Source: DATKEJ01 sp963768715 (lineage in GTDB: Bacteria > Bacteroidota > Rhodothermia > Rhodothermales > DATKEJ01). Taken from it: 64,000 nucleotides of DNA. The notes under the pieces are model-generated. The model searched no databases and was not told where the DNA came from. It saw nothing but the letters and a program-made list of their open reading frames with translations. The stretch covers positions 248,001 to 312,000 of the forward strand of contig CAVYJC010000003.1 in assembly GCA_963768715.1 (NCBI GenBank), in the 5' to 3' direction. Shown in pieces: positions 33,078 through 42,800 of this stretch; the first letter of the stretch is position 1, and each line of letters begins with the position of its first letter. The position numbers were made by a program, and so were the translations under genes.

Positions 33078-35504
33078 TCAGGCCTCTGTCTTTTCGAGCG
33101 ACCGGGAGCCCTTGCGCTGCTTTGCGCGCGATGAGCCCTCTCCATAGTAGTCGTAGTAACCGTAGCGATAGCCGTATCCGTAACCGTAGCTATAGCGATA
33201 GCCATAGTAGCCATAGGCGCGCTTGACGTCGAAGCGGTTCAGGATACTTCCCACGACGGGGGCATCCACGGCGCGGAGCGACTCGATCGTTCGTTCGAGC
33301 GAGTGCAGATCCGTCTCATTCGCCGAGACCACCACAACCGTCGCATCACTAAGACTAGAGAGAAGAACGGCATCCGTCACCGCAAGCACCGGAGGTGTAT
33401 CGATGACGATGTAATCAAAGTGAGTACGAAGCTTCGTAAGAAACTCCTTCATGCGTCGGGAACCCATGAGCTCGGCCGGGTTCGGCACGGAGCTCCCTGC
33501 GGGAATCACATAGAGATCGTCGATGCCCGATGCGAACAGATCCTGGTCGAACGGAAGCTTGTCGAAAAGCAATTCGACGAGGCCGGGCTCCTTCTCGATG
33601 CCGAGCATCTTGTGACCGGCCGGGCGGCGCAGGTCGGCGTCCATGTAGAGCGTAGGACGACCCGCCTGGGCCATCGTAATAGCCAGGTTTGCCGCCGTGA
33701 CCGTTTTTCCTTCACCCGGTCCCGAGCTCGTGACCATGATCACCTGTACGTTCTCGTCGGGTCGACTGAACTGAATGTTCGTTCGCATCCGCCGGTAGTT
33801 TTCAGACACGGGCGATAGCGGATTCAGCAACGCGATCAGGCTCGTAGAATACGAACGACCTTCCTCGACGATTCGATCACGACCGTCAAAGTCGTCCTTC
33901 AGCACGCGGGTCATATCGGGCACGATACCCACGACGCCGATGCCAAGCTTCCTGAGATCCTCAGGCTTGCGTATCCGGTTGTCCATCGCGTTGCGAAGGA
34001 ACACAAGGCACATTCCGAGCACCAGCCCGAAGAATGCCCCGATGATAAGATTGAGGGCTACTTTCGGCCTGACAGGAGCCGTCGGGGTGACCGCTTCGTC
34101 TACGATCGTCGCATAGCCGATTTCAGATTGCTCGGCAATGCGGGCCTCCTGAAGTTTTTCTGAAACGATCCCAAAGACATCGTTCCTGGCCTGGAGACCG
34201 CGCTCGAGCTGGGCTTGACGGATGGACTTACCCGGTATGCGGTCGAGCGACGTCTCGTATTCACGAAGCCGCCTCTTGATCGCCGCAAGCTCCGCCTCTT
34301 TGCCCTTGACGTTGATCCGCTCTTCGGCGATGCGGCTTCGCAGCTCCGAGATGTAAGCGATGGGATTAACACTTCCGCCGGCCGTCGGGTCAATACCGCC
34401 CGCGTCCTTGACTTCACGAATGTACTGATCAGTGAGGGATGCCAGTCGTTTCTGATACTCCCCTCGCTGGGCGATGTACTCCATGAGCTGCGCATCACTG
34501 GATTCATTTCCGCGCAACTGAGGATTCTTCGAATACTTGTCCTCGATCAGACCATCCAGTTCGAAGGTTTTCTGCTGGAGCGACTCGATCTTCCGTTCAA
34601 CGCCCGATGTGATTCGGCGGGCCAGACCGGGTTCGGCCTGGTTGGCGCGGTCTTCGAGCGCCTGCAAGTTTGCCTGAGCTTTCTGAAGATCGACCTCAGC
34701 GCGGTCGCGAGAACCTTTCAGCTCACTGATCTGCTTGACCAGCTCGGCAGCCTCCTCATCCGGCGAGTAGGCGCCCTCTTCGGCCTGAAACAATTCGACT
34801 TCGTTCTCGATCTTCCCAATGTCCTCACCCAGAATGTCCACCTGCTTCTCGAGAAACTCCTTCGAGGCCTTCATCTGCTGCCGGCTCTTCATGCGGTTGG
34901 TGAAGATGTACTCTTCCGCATAGAGATTTGCGATGAGCTTCGCTTCGGCAGGATCCGTACTCGTTGAAACGACGCGGATCATATCGACGTCCTTACTGAT
35001 CGGACGAATCGTCACAAAATTATTAAGGCGATCGACTACCTGCCGCACAGAGGGTAGTTCGTTCGGATCCTTGCCGAGAATGCTCAACACGCGATCATTG
35101 CCGGGCGAGTACTTCTCATTGATCAACTGCTCGGCGATGCCGCGTCGAAGCTTCCTCGATTTGAGAATCTCGACCTCGTTGTAGACGTTTCGATTACCGG
35201 CCCCGGTAAGAACGTCTTCGAGCGTTTGACCCTGACCGGGTTTCGATTCGATGAGCAGGACGCTCATCGCCTCATATTCAGGATCCTGAAGAAAGGTGTA
35301 AACCGCTACGGCAATGAATATGATCGAGAAAGACGACAGAATGGACCACTTGCCTTTAAGCAGGACGTCCAGAAAGTCCCTCAAAGAAAATTCGCTGCTC
35401 GCAGGCACCGCTGCCTGAACCGGGCCGCGTGTGTCGGCTCCGTTCGTTCGAGATTCCGATTGAAAACGGTCGGACCCGCCCGAACGCGCGTTATGATTCG
35501 ACAT
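33078..35504 (-). CDS. Wzc-like polysaccharide co-polymerase with BY-kinase domain
   Basis: 808 residues from ATG 35504. Wzz domain with TM1 near residues 55-75 (SILSSFSIIFIAVAVYTFL), a long periplasmic coiled-coil region with GNVR-type end, TM2 (LIIGAFFGLVLGMCLVFL), then a bacterial tyrosine kinase: Walker A SSGPGEGKTVTAANLA, Walker A' LYMDADLRRPAGHKML, Walker B YIVIDTPPVLAVTDA. The C-terminus carries 14 tyrosines in ~24 residues before a basic tail, the autophosphorylation cluster that controls chain length and export in Wzc/CapB systems. It heads the minus-strand polysaccharide operon, with a ~400-base divergent regulatory gap upstream. Confidence 0.92.
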   Translation of the reverse strand: MSNHNARSGGSDRFQSESRTNGADTRGPVQAAVPASSEFSLRDFLDVLLKGKWSILSSFSIIFIAVAVYTFLQDPEYEAMSVLLIESKPGQGQTLEDVLTGAGNRNVYNEVEILKSRKLRRGIAEQLINEKYSPGNDRVLSILGKDPNELPSVRQVVDRLNNFVTIRPISKDVDMIRVVSTSTDPAEAKLIANLYAEEYIFTNRMKSRQQMKASKEFLEKQVDILGEDIGKIENEVELFQAEEGAYSPDEEAAELVKQISELKGSRDRAEVDLQKAQANLQALEDRANQAEPGLARRITSGVERKIESLQQKTFELDGLIEDKYSKNPQLRGNESSDAQLMEYIAQRGEYQKRLASLTDQYIREVKDAGGIDPTAGGSVNPIAYISELRSRIAEERINVKGKEAELAAIKRRLREYETSLDRIPGKSIRQAQLERGLQARNDVFGIVSEKLQEARIAEQSEIGYATIVDEAVTPTAPVRPKVALNLIIGAFFGLVLGMCLVFLRNAMDNRIRKPEDLRKLGIGVVGIVPDMTRVLKDDFDGRDRIVEEGRSYSTSLIALLNPLSPVSENYRRMRTNIQFSRPDENVQVIMVTSSGPGEGKTVTAANLAITMAQAGRPTLYMDADLRRPAGHKMLGIEKEPGLVELLFDKLPFDQDLFASGIDDLYVIPAGSSVPNPAELMGSRRMKEFLTKLRTHFDYIVIDTPPVLAVTDAVLLSSLSDATVVVVSANETDLHSLERTIESLRAVDAPVVGSILNRFDVKRAYGYYGYRYSYGYGYGYRYGYYDYYGEGSSRAKQRKGSRSLEKTEA
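33144..33216 (-). repeat. Tyrosine-rich cluster coding repeat at the Wzc C-terminus
   Basis: This stretch codes for 14 tyrosines alternating mostly with Gly and Arg (pattern YGYYGYRYSYGYGYGYRYGY and on to YDYY). On the plus strand it appears as degenerate repeats around TAGCCGTA and TAACCGTAG. BY-kinases have C-terminal tyrosine clusters of typically 5-7; this one is about twice as dense, consistent with slippage-type expansion. Confidence 0.75.
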
Positions 35505-35516
35505 AAGGGGGTGCAT

Positions 35517-35916
35517 TTTTATGACCTCCGCGAGTACGGTTGCCTGGCCGGGTTACTACCCGTCCTATCCTGCTACTCCTGGCTGCTAGTGCTTGTTTAA
35601 CTGATTGCTCGTAAAGGCACGTGCCCGTACTCGAGCGTACTCGGTCTGATTCACCTGCCATGGGCCACAATACTTGGAATACGACACACTGTTCCAAATC
35701 TGTTGTGGCGTCGCCTCTTCGGCAGGTCAAATCATGGAAATATCTCAAAATACGGCGTTACGTGCAAAGGTAAGTCCAACGATTTACGTTAATGATTGCA
35801 TTTGAATCAAAAGGGTTCCTTTCGCGGCAACACTTATTATTCGTCAAGCAACGGATGGACGTTCCGAAGCCACCTGAGAATTATGCACATCGCACTTAAA
35901 AAGCTCCCATTTCGGC
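35517..35916. promoter_or_regulatory. 400-base divergent regulatory region between the two polysaccharide arms
   Basis: No gene is supported here; short frames on both strands lack domain character. The region becomes AT-rich towards the plus arm (35745-35850). It contains the 10-base palindrome GGCACGTGCC (35616-35625), a short CGGGT-TACT-ACCCG hairpin near 35561, and a tandem CGTACTCG (about 35626 and 35636). It must hold the promoters of both the wzc operon (minus) and the FemAB-GT-epimerase operon (plus). No exact TAnnTTTG box was found. Confidence 0.5.
35616..35625. promoter_or_regulatory. Palindrome GGCACGTGCC, possible operator
   Basis: A perfect 10-base palindrome sits ~110 bases upstream of the wzc start in the divergent control region, next to a tandem CGTACTCG repeat. 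Its position suits a regulator of the polysaccharide operon, but no regulator is known from this window. Confidence 0.25.
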
Positions 35917-36965
35917 GTGCACTTCACACTCATTGAACCGGAAGATCCACGGTGGACATCCTTCCTGGCCGGGACGGCCCATGACGTCTATCACAAGCCG
36001 GGTTACGTTCGACTGCTCGCGCGAGAGCGGCAGATGCAACCCTACGCATGCATCGGAGGATCCGACCGGCCGGCTTCTTCCTGCCGCTCCTGATATCCCG
36101 CATTCCGGAGAAACTAGGGCTCGAAACAGATCTGCGCGACGCCCAATCGCCGGACGGATATCCCACGCCGCTCTTCGCCGGCGATCCTGCCTCGCTTCCC
36201 AAGACCTTGCGATCGCTCATGTCGTTCCTGCGGCACGAGCGAATCATCACGGCCTTCATTCGTACCCATCCCCTGCTCGGGATCGCCCCACACGACTTCG
36301 AGGAGATAGGCGACGTCGTGGAGCGCGGCCATACCGTCGCGATTCTTCTCGACGCGCCTTACGATGAGATCCTGCTTCGCATGCGGCAGGGACACCGGTA
36401 CGAGATCCGCCGAGCGCTGGAACGAGGCTACCGGACAAGTATCGACCAATGGGACCTTTTCCCCCACTTCGTCAGGTTTTACCGGCAATTGATGGATCGC
36501 GTCGATGCAACGGAGTCGTATCGATTCTCCGACGCATACTTCCGTGATTTTCGAAAGGCATTGGGTGATTCGGCCCATCTAGTGGTTGCGGAAACGAGAG
36601 ACGGCGCGCCGGCAGCGGCCGCCCTTTTTACCGAGACCGGTGGCCTCATTCAGTATCACCTTGCAGCCGGCGATCCAGCGTTTGAGAGTGACGCAGTGCA
36701 AAAGGTCGCCGTCGACGGCATCATACGCTGGGGTCTCAAGCATCTGGCAAGCATTGTTCACCTGGGAGGTGGCGTCGGAGCGAGGGATGATTCACTTCTG
36801 CACTTCAAGGCGGGATTCGGCGAAGAGAAACGGACCTACAGCACGATTCATCTGGCGCCAGATCCCCCGGCCGCGGGGCGGGCGGAAGACGCGTGGCGGG
36901 CCTTTCACGGTGGGCTCGCCCCGCAATCCGGCTTTTTCCCGGCCTACAGGTCGCAGTCAGTGTAA
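35917..36965 (+). CDS. FemAB/GNAT-like N-acyltransferase of the polysaccharide locus (frame change near 36060)
   Basis: A GNAT-fold protein of the FemAB-like family found in exopolysaccharide loci. The N-terminal ~48 residues read in one frame from GTG 35917 (HFTLIEPEDPRWTSFL, AHDVYHKPGYVRLLARE, the family's usual opening), then the frame changes near GGAGGATCCGACCGG and continues with PAGFFLPLLISRIPEKLG to 36965. The main part includes HRYEIRRALERGY, SAHLVVAETRDGAPAAAALF, YHLAAGD and the final GVGARDDSLLHFKAGFGEEK, all typical of this family. One missing base restores a ~349-residue protein. Members may add acyl or aminoacyl groups to lipid-linked sugars. It leads the plus arm, 12 bases before a glycosyltransferase. 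Confidence 0.78.
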
Positions 36966-36977
36966 GGGGATCGCGAC

Positions 36978-38189
36978 ATGCATATTCTAGTGCTTTATCA
37001 GTATTTCCAGAGCCCCGACGCACCGGGAACCGGCAGACATTACTCTTTCGTGCGCCGTTGGGCACAGCGACATCATGTCACCGTGATATCGTCGCAATCA
37101 GGGTTCACAGATCCTCTGACCAGCCGCTATCCTCCCGCGCCAGAGGGGGTAGATCTCGTGACGTTCCCCGTCGACTATGCGAACCAAATGGGAATCGTTC
37201 GGCGATTCCTCTCATACCAGCGCTTTGCGCGGCACGCCGTCCACCACGCAAAGCGGATCGATCGCCCCGACGTGATTTTCGGCACGTCGACTCCCCTGAC
37301 CGCGGCGTGGGCCGCCAGGAAAGTCGCACGCCATTGGGATGTACCCTGGATTTTCGAAGTCCGTGATCTATGGCCTGACTTCCCGATCGAGATGGGTGCT
37401 ATTCCGGGACGATGGCTGCAGGAGCGGCTCCGAAACATGGAACGGGGACTTTACCGGGATGCCGATCACATCGTTACGCTTTCGCCAGATATGGAGGAAC
37501 ACGTGCTGCGAAACGGGGGGCGTCCCGACCAGGTTACAACGCTCTTGAACGGGACCAGCTTCGAGCTGCTCGACGCGTCGCCCGAATCGACATCAGACGC
37601 GCTGCGAAATCGACACGGCCTGGGTGAAAGACGGGTCGTTCTCTACGCAGGATCTCTGGGGCGGGCGAACGGAATCATGACGGTCCTTGAAGCGGCCGAG
37701 CGGCTCCGATCGCGAAGCGACCTGATCTTCGTTTTCATCGGATCTGGCTACTACGCCGGCGCCGTTGCCCGGGCGGCCTCTACCGAGCCGAACGTCGTGT
37801 CGCTCCCATCCGTGGCGAAGCATGAGGTTTTCGACTGGCACAGGCTGGCCGACCTGTCTCTCGTCACCTTCATCGATCGACCCGTACTTGCCTCGAACTC
37901 CCCATCAAAATTCTTCGACAGCCTGGCTTCAGGAACGCCGGTGCTGGTCACAAATCCCGGCTGGACGCGCCGGTTTGTAGAAGAGCACGACTGCGGCTGG
38001 TGGATCGACAAGCTCGACGCGGAAGGGCTGGCTTCTGCACTGGTCTCAATCTTCGAGAATCCCGCGGAACTTCGACGGAAGGGTCAAAGGGGCGCTACCG
38101 TCGCTCGAAGACTGTTTGACAGACAGCACATGGCCGATGACGTGGAAGCCATAATAACCCGACTCTCAAGGGAAAAGAACGCCCGGTAA
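36978..38189 (+). CDS. WbuB-like GT4 glycosyltransferase
   Basis: 403 residues. The N-terminus MHILVLYQYFQSPDAPGTGR and the segments DVIFGTSTPLTAAWAARKVA and WIFEVRDLWPD are typical of WbuB-type GT4 enzymes, which in known loci transfer N-acetyl-fucosamine or similar deoxy-amino sugars to a lipid carrier. The donor domain has VVLYAGSLGRANGIMTVLEA, FIGSGYY and SPSKFFDSLASGTPVLV. It lies between the FemAB-like gene and a FlaA1/CapD-like sugar dehydratase, which could supply its donor. The exact sugar is not determined. Confidence 0.88.
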   Translation: MHILVLYQYFQSPDAPGTGRHYSFVRRWAQRHHVTVISSQSGFTDPLTSRYPPAPEGVDLVTFPVDYANQMGIVRRFLSYQRFARHAVHHAKRIDRPDVIFGTSTPLTAAWAARKVARHWDVPWIFEVRDLWPDFPIEMGAIPGRWLQERLRNMERGLYRDADHIVTLSPDMEEHVLRNGGRPDQVTTLLNGTSFELLDASPESTSDALRNRHGLGERRVVLYAGSLGRANGIMTVLEAAERLRSRSDLIFVFIGSGYYAGAVARAASTEPNVVSLPSVAKHEVFDWHRLADLSLVTFIDRPVLASNSPSKFFDSLASGTPVLVTNPGWTRRFVEEHDCGWWIDKLDAEGLASALVSIFENPAELRRKGQRGATVARRLFDRQHMADDVEAIITRLSREKNAR

Positions 38190-38256
38190 CGGTGGAGTGC
38201 TTTGTTGCATAAATACTCAGTTTTACCGAACATGGGGCCTGAACATTCTTTCGCCC

Positions 38257-39756
38257 ATGGGACCACTCCGAACTCGTGCCAAGATTGCGTTCGCGCTTCT
38301 TGACACGCTCGTCATCACGATCGCCTTTCTCGTTGCATTCCGAATTCGGATGGCAACGTGGGACCTTTTCTCGTACAAGGGTGGACTCGAGGTTGCACTT
38401 GGGCTGACGCTTGCCACTTACCTGATCGCACTGGTTGCGTCGGGTCTTTATCGCATCAGGCCCGACGACTTGCACCTCCGTGCAGCTTGGCGCGTCGCGT
38501 TTGCGCTGCTCATCGGATGGGCCGGATCTGTGCTCGTCACTTTCTTGGCCGTGCCCAGTCAGATGGCACCGAGAAGCGTGTCGGCGGTGCACTGGATGCT
38601 GACGTTAATCGGCGTGCTGGGCATACGCGGTCTCTCGCGGCAGCTTATCGAGTGGAAACGCCGCGGGAGCGCAGGAGCGCCGTTGCGATCCTTCCAGGCA
38701 GAGATATCTGAAGTGCTCGGCCAAAAGCCTGTCGAAATCGATCGAGTCGCCATCCAGAATTATCTCGCCGGACGCACCGTGCTGGTCACGGGGGCGGGTG
38801 GTTCAATAGGATCTGAGCTCACAAGACTGCTGTTGACCGTTCAACCCTTCAGGCTCGTCCTTGTCGACGTCTCGGAATACGCATTGTTCAAGATGGAGGA
38901 ACGGATACGGCAGGCCTCCTTCTCCGGCGACGTCGTTTTCAGAATTGCCGACGTGCGCGACGAGGACATCATGCACACGGTATTCGAAACGACCCGACCC
39001 GACGTCGTCTTTCATGCGGCCGCTTACAAGCATGTGCCGCTCATGGAAAGACACCCTGTCGAGGCTTTCCGGAACAACACGTTGTCGACTGTATCGCTCA
39101 TTCGTCTTTGCGAGCGCTTCGACACCGAGCAGTTCATTTTCGTTTCGACCGACAAGGTCGTCGAGCCGACCAGCGTTCTTGGCGCTACCAAGCGCCTTGG
39201 CGAGTGGTATCTGAGATCCGCTCATTCCAGCATGCGCCGGAAGATCGTCCGATTCGGTAACGTGTTCGGGAGCCAGGGCAGCGTGGTCGAGCTGTTCACC
39301 GACCAGATTGCAAGCGGAGGCCCGGTGCGGGTTACCCACCCGGAGATGACGCGCTACTTCATGAGCGCTCACGATGCGTGCGCGTTGATTCTCGAAACCC
39401 TGCTGTTCGACGACGATATGTCGATTTACATGCTCCGCATGGGCCAGCCGGTTTCGATTCTGGATCTGGCGAAGCGAATGATCACGCTTTACGCGGCCGA
39501 CGATGCGAACATAGAAATTGTCTATACAGGCGTGCGGCCCGGGGAGAAACTCGTCGAGCGGCTCCATACAGACCAGGAAACGCCCATGGCAACGAGCCAT
39601 CCGGCTGTCGTTGCTCTCTCGAGCGAAGCCATGTTCAGTCGGCTCGAACTTGATGAGCACCTGGCTCAGCTCGAAGCCCTGTGCGCCGAGAATCGCACTG
39701 CAGAGCTTCGTAAACACTTGTTCCGCGAAGCGTTCTCGGAGGTTCGATCAGAGTAG
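38257..39756 (+). CDS. FlaA1/CapD-like UDP-sugar dehydratase/epimerase with N-terminal membrane segments
   Basis: About 499 residues from ATG 38257 (MGPLRTRAKIAFALLD). The first ~140 residues hold about four hydrophobic helices, as in WbpM/CapD membrane forms. The SDR domain begins at VLVTGAGGSIGSELTRLLL and continues with FHAAAYKHVPLMERHPVEAF, FVSTDKVVEPTSVLGATKR and a C-terminal GVRPGEKLVERL, all family hallmarks (UDP-GlcNAc 4,6-dehydratase/5-epimerase group). At the position where WbpM/CapD proteins have Met in NVMGATKR, this has Leu (SVLGATKR). It closes the plus arm of the polysaccharide locus. Confidence 0.88.
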   Translation: MGPLRTRAKIAFALLDTLVITIAFLVAFRIRMATWDLFSYKGGLEVALGLTLATYLIALVASGLYRIRPDDLHLRAAWRVAFALLIGWAGSVLVTFLAVPSQMAPRSVSAVHWMLTLIGVLGIRGLSRQLIEWKRRGSAGAPLRSFQAEISEVLGQKPVEIDRVAIQNYLAGRTVLVTGAGGSIGSELTRLLLTVQPFRLVLVDVSEYALFKMEERIRQASFSGDVVFRIADVRDEDIMHTVFETTRPDVVFHAAAYKHVPLMERHPVEAFRNNTLSTVSLIRLCERFDTEQFIFVSTDKVVEPTSVLGATKRLGEWYLRSAHSSMRRKIVRFGNVFGSQGSVVELFTDQIASGGPVRVTHPEMTRYFMSAHDACALILETLLFDDDMSIYMLRMGQPVSILDLAKRMITLYAADDANIEIVYTGVRPGEKLVERLHTDQETPMATSHPAVVALSSEAMFSRLELDEHLAQLEALCAENRTAELRKHLFREAFSEVRSE

Positions 39757-39898
39757 CCAAAGAGACCGCCAACCTCAGCCTGCAGCTGGGACCTTCCCAC
39801 CAAAGCCCTCGTTGAAGTTCGTCGGTCGAAACAAGACGCGGGCGACAAGTCCGGTATCTGACCACCGCCTCAAATAGAACGTTCATCCTTCCGCTTGA

Positions 39899-42800
39899 AT
39901 GCTGCGACCAATCACCCGGAGCCTCTTTTGGGTTCTTGTCTGCTACACGCCATTGCTGTCTCAGACGTCGACCTACGACCCTGACTGGTATGTCGCCGGT
40001 CAGCCGCATCTGAAGCTCTTGGTAGCAGAGGACGGCATCTACCGGGTCAACGGATCGGATCTCGCAGGCGCCGGCGTCCTGATCGGAAGCATCGACCCGA
40101 CTACGATCCGAATTCTGGAGAACGGACAAGAAATACCCGTCTGGTACCGTGGCGACGGACCCCAAATCGACCCTTCCGATTCGTTTCTCTTTGTGGGCAG
40201 AAAGAATACCGGCGCAGACGAAACCTGGGTCTACAATTATGACGAGACCCTTCGCTCGAGCGCCAACCGCAGCTTCTTCACAGACACGACATCCTACTTC
40301 ATGACTTGGGGAGGCGCACCCGGATTGAGATATCGTCAGGAGGCTACGGATGCCGTGTCGGGACCGGTCGTAGACCGTGCTCGGGTTCAGGGCTGGCTCG
40401 AAACCGATCTGGCGTACTTCTTCGGCGCTCCGGAGAGTTCCGGAAACCCCCTCTACACGGCCGGCGAGGGTTATTACATGACCTATCTCCCGCACGGCCA
40501 GACCATTCTCAAGGCGTCGTACGCCGTCGGAATGTCGGATCTGACCCGCTCGGATGCCGACTCGGTCAAGGTGAGCGTCCGGCTGCAAGGGCGGCACGGG
40601 AGTCCCTCACCTCGGTTTTCTCGACATCAACCTCGAGGATCCCATCACCAGCGACCGTGACTGAGACGTCGCTCGATTCCGTCTCCTGGTCGAACTACGG
40701 ATCCGCCACGCTCTCGGCGAGTGTGGCACAGACGGAGATCCCGGGTAACGGCAAGACGCTTCGCTTGAAGGTCGGGTCCGACAATTCCGCCGGGGCACTG
40801 CCTAATGCCATTTACATCGACTACGTGGCCTATAGTTACGTTCGGGCATTGAACCCCGAATCCGGCCAATTCCACTTCGACTCGGAATCGTCGGGCGCGG
40901 CCACGTTTCAGTTGGCGGGTTCTACCGGCACGGACGTCGTCGTCCTCGAGCCTGCATCCGGCGCGCGGTTCGACGTGAAGAGCAACGAGTCGTTCGGTGA
41001 CCAAACGCAGCCCGGGCGGGAATACTGGTTGACCAAGCCTGGAGACGAAATGAAGCCGGTCCTTTCCATGGCGAGAACGTCGGATGTCGCCGGCACGTCG
41101 TACGATGCCGACTACGTGATCATAGCGGCGCCCGGTCTCATGGAGTCTGCCCAGAAGCTCGCGCAGTACCGGAGCTCTCCGGGCGGCGGATCATACCGTG
41201 CGCTCGTCTTCAACCTGCTCGACGTCTACGACCAATTCGATTACGGCAGGCCGACTCCGGTTGCGATACGCAGGTTTGTCGATCACATGCACAGGTGGCA
41301 GGGTCCACCGGACTTCTTGACGATCTGGGGCGACGCGCTCTACCCCGACAGTCGACGGCAACGATTTGACTGGGAGGTTCCGTCTTTCGGTAACGCCTCG
41401 TCGGACAGCTGGTTTGCGATGCAGTCAAATGGGCAGCTGAATGACTATACCGAATGGCTTGCAGTCGGAAGAATTACGGCGCGCTCGAATGAGGTCGGAT
41501 CGGCTTTCGTGGACAAGATTCGAAACTACGAGTTGCGGCCTCCTTCGGATTGGCAGAAGCGCGCGATCATGATGTCGGGCGGGGCCAACGAATCGGAGCA
41601 GTTCTCACTCAAGAGCGCCACCCGCAAGTGGGGATCTCAGATCGCTGCCCCACCCTTCGGTGGCGACGTAACCTACTTCCACAAGACCAGTGAGGCGGCA
41701 CTCGATCCTACTTTCCTCGATTCTGTCGACGCAGCGATTACGGAGGGATCCGGCTGGCTCGGCTTCTTCGGCCATTCCGCAGCAGACACATGGGAAATCG
41801 TCACCGAGTCGCCGGTCGTGTTCGGGAACAGCGAGAAGTTGCCCGTCGTCGTTTCGTTGGGCTGTTTCACCGGCGCATACGCCCGAGGTGACGGGTCCAG
41901 CTTCGATCAGCCCCCCTTTGCGGAACTGCTCGTAACGGAGAGTCAGAATGGGGCGATCGCACACTACGGGGGCTCCACCAGCAGCTTTATTTCGGTTGCG
42001 CGGCAGGTCGCCGACCCCTTCTACGATCTCGTCTTCAACCAGGGAGCCCGCACGCTGGGCGAGGCTGTAATCGAGAGCAAGAGACTCTATCTGGGCAACA
42101 GCTCTAACTCCACCAAAATCGAAACCGTCCTCCAGTACAATCTGATTGGAGATCCGGCGACACACATGTCGCTCCCCTCACTCCCCGATTTTCACGTCGA
42201 GCAACGTTCCGTCGACGTCGTGCCGGCGGGCCCCGTCGCAGGTATTGACTCGACGATGACCGTTAACATCCTGCTAGAAAATCGGGGTCTCGTGCCGCAG
42301 GACAGTCTCACGGTACGACTCGTTAGAACGTCCCCTGGCGGCGCCTCGTCAACCTATCGAACGCGTATTGCGACGTTCCCGCTAACGAAAAGCGTTTCAT
42401 TTGAACTTCCTGTCGAGGAATCCGACATCGGAGAGAATCGGCTCGCCGTCTCCGTCGATGCCGATCACGAATACGAGGAGACATCGGAGGAAGACAATTC
42501 CGTCGAAATCACCCAGTTTGTCTTTGCTTCCGGCGTCGTTCAACTCTTCCCCCCGGATTACGGTCTCGTAACGTCCCGCCAGCCGACGCTGCGTTACGGC
42601 AAGGCGGCGGCCTCCGAGGACTTCGTCCCGATCTCGCTCGAACTCGACACCACGGATTCATTCGATTCAGGTTTGCTCGTCAACGAGTCGCTCCAGGCGC
42701 GGGCACTTTCGGAGTGGGCACCCTTGTCTCCGCTAATCCAGGGTGAAACGTATCGCTGGAGAATTGCCGTCGATTCCGACGACCTGCCCAAGTGGCGAAC

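Noticed and set aside
33144..33216. Short tandem DNA repeat as a CRISPR or minisatellite
   Set aside because: The periodicity is explained by alternating Tyr and Gly/Arg codons inside the BY-kinase reading frame.
38803..39717. 304-codon minus-strand frame opposite the FlaA1/CapD-like gene
   Set aside because: Full overlap with a well-supported SDR gene and no recognisable motifs.
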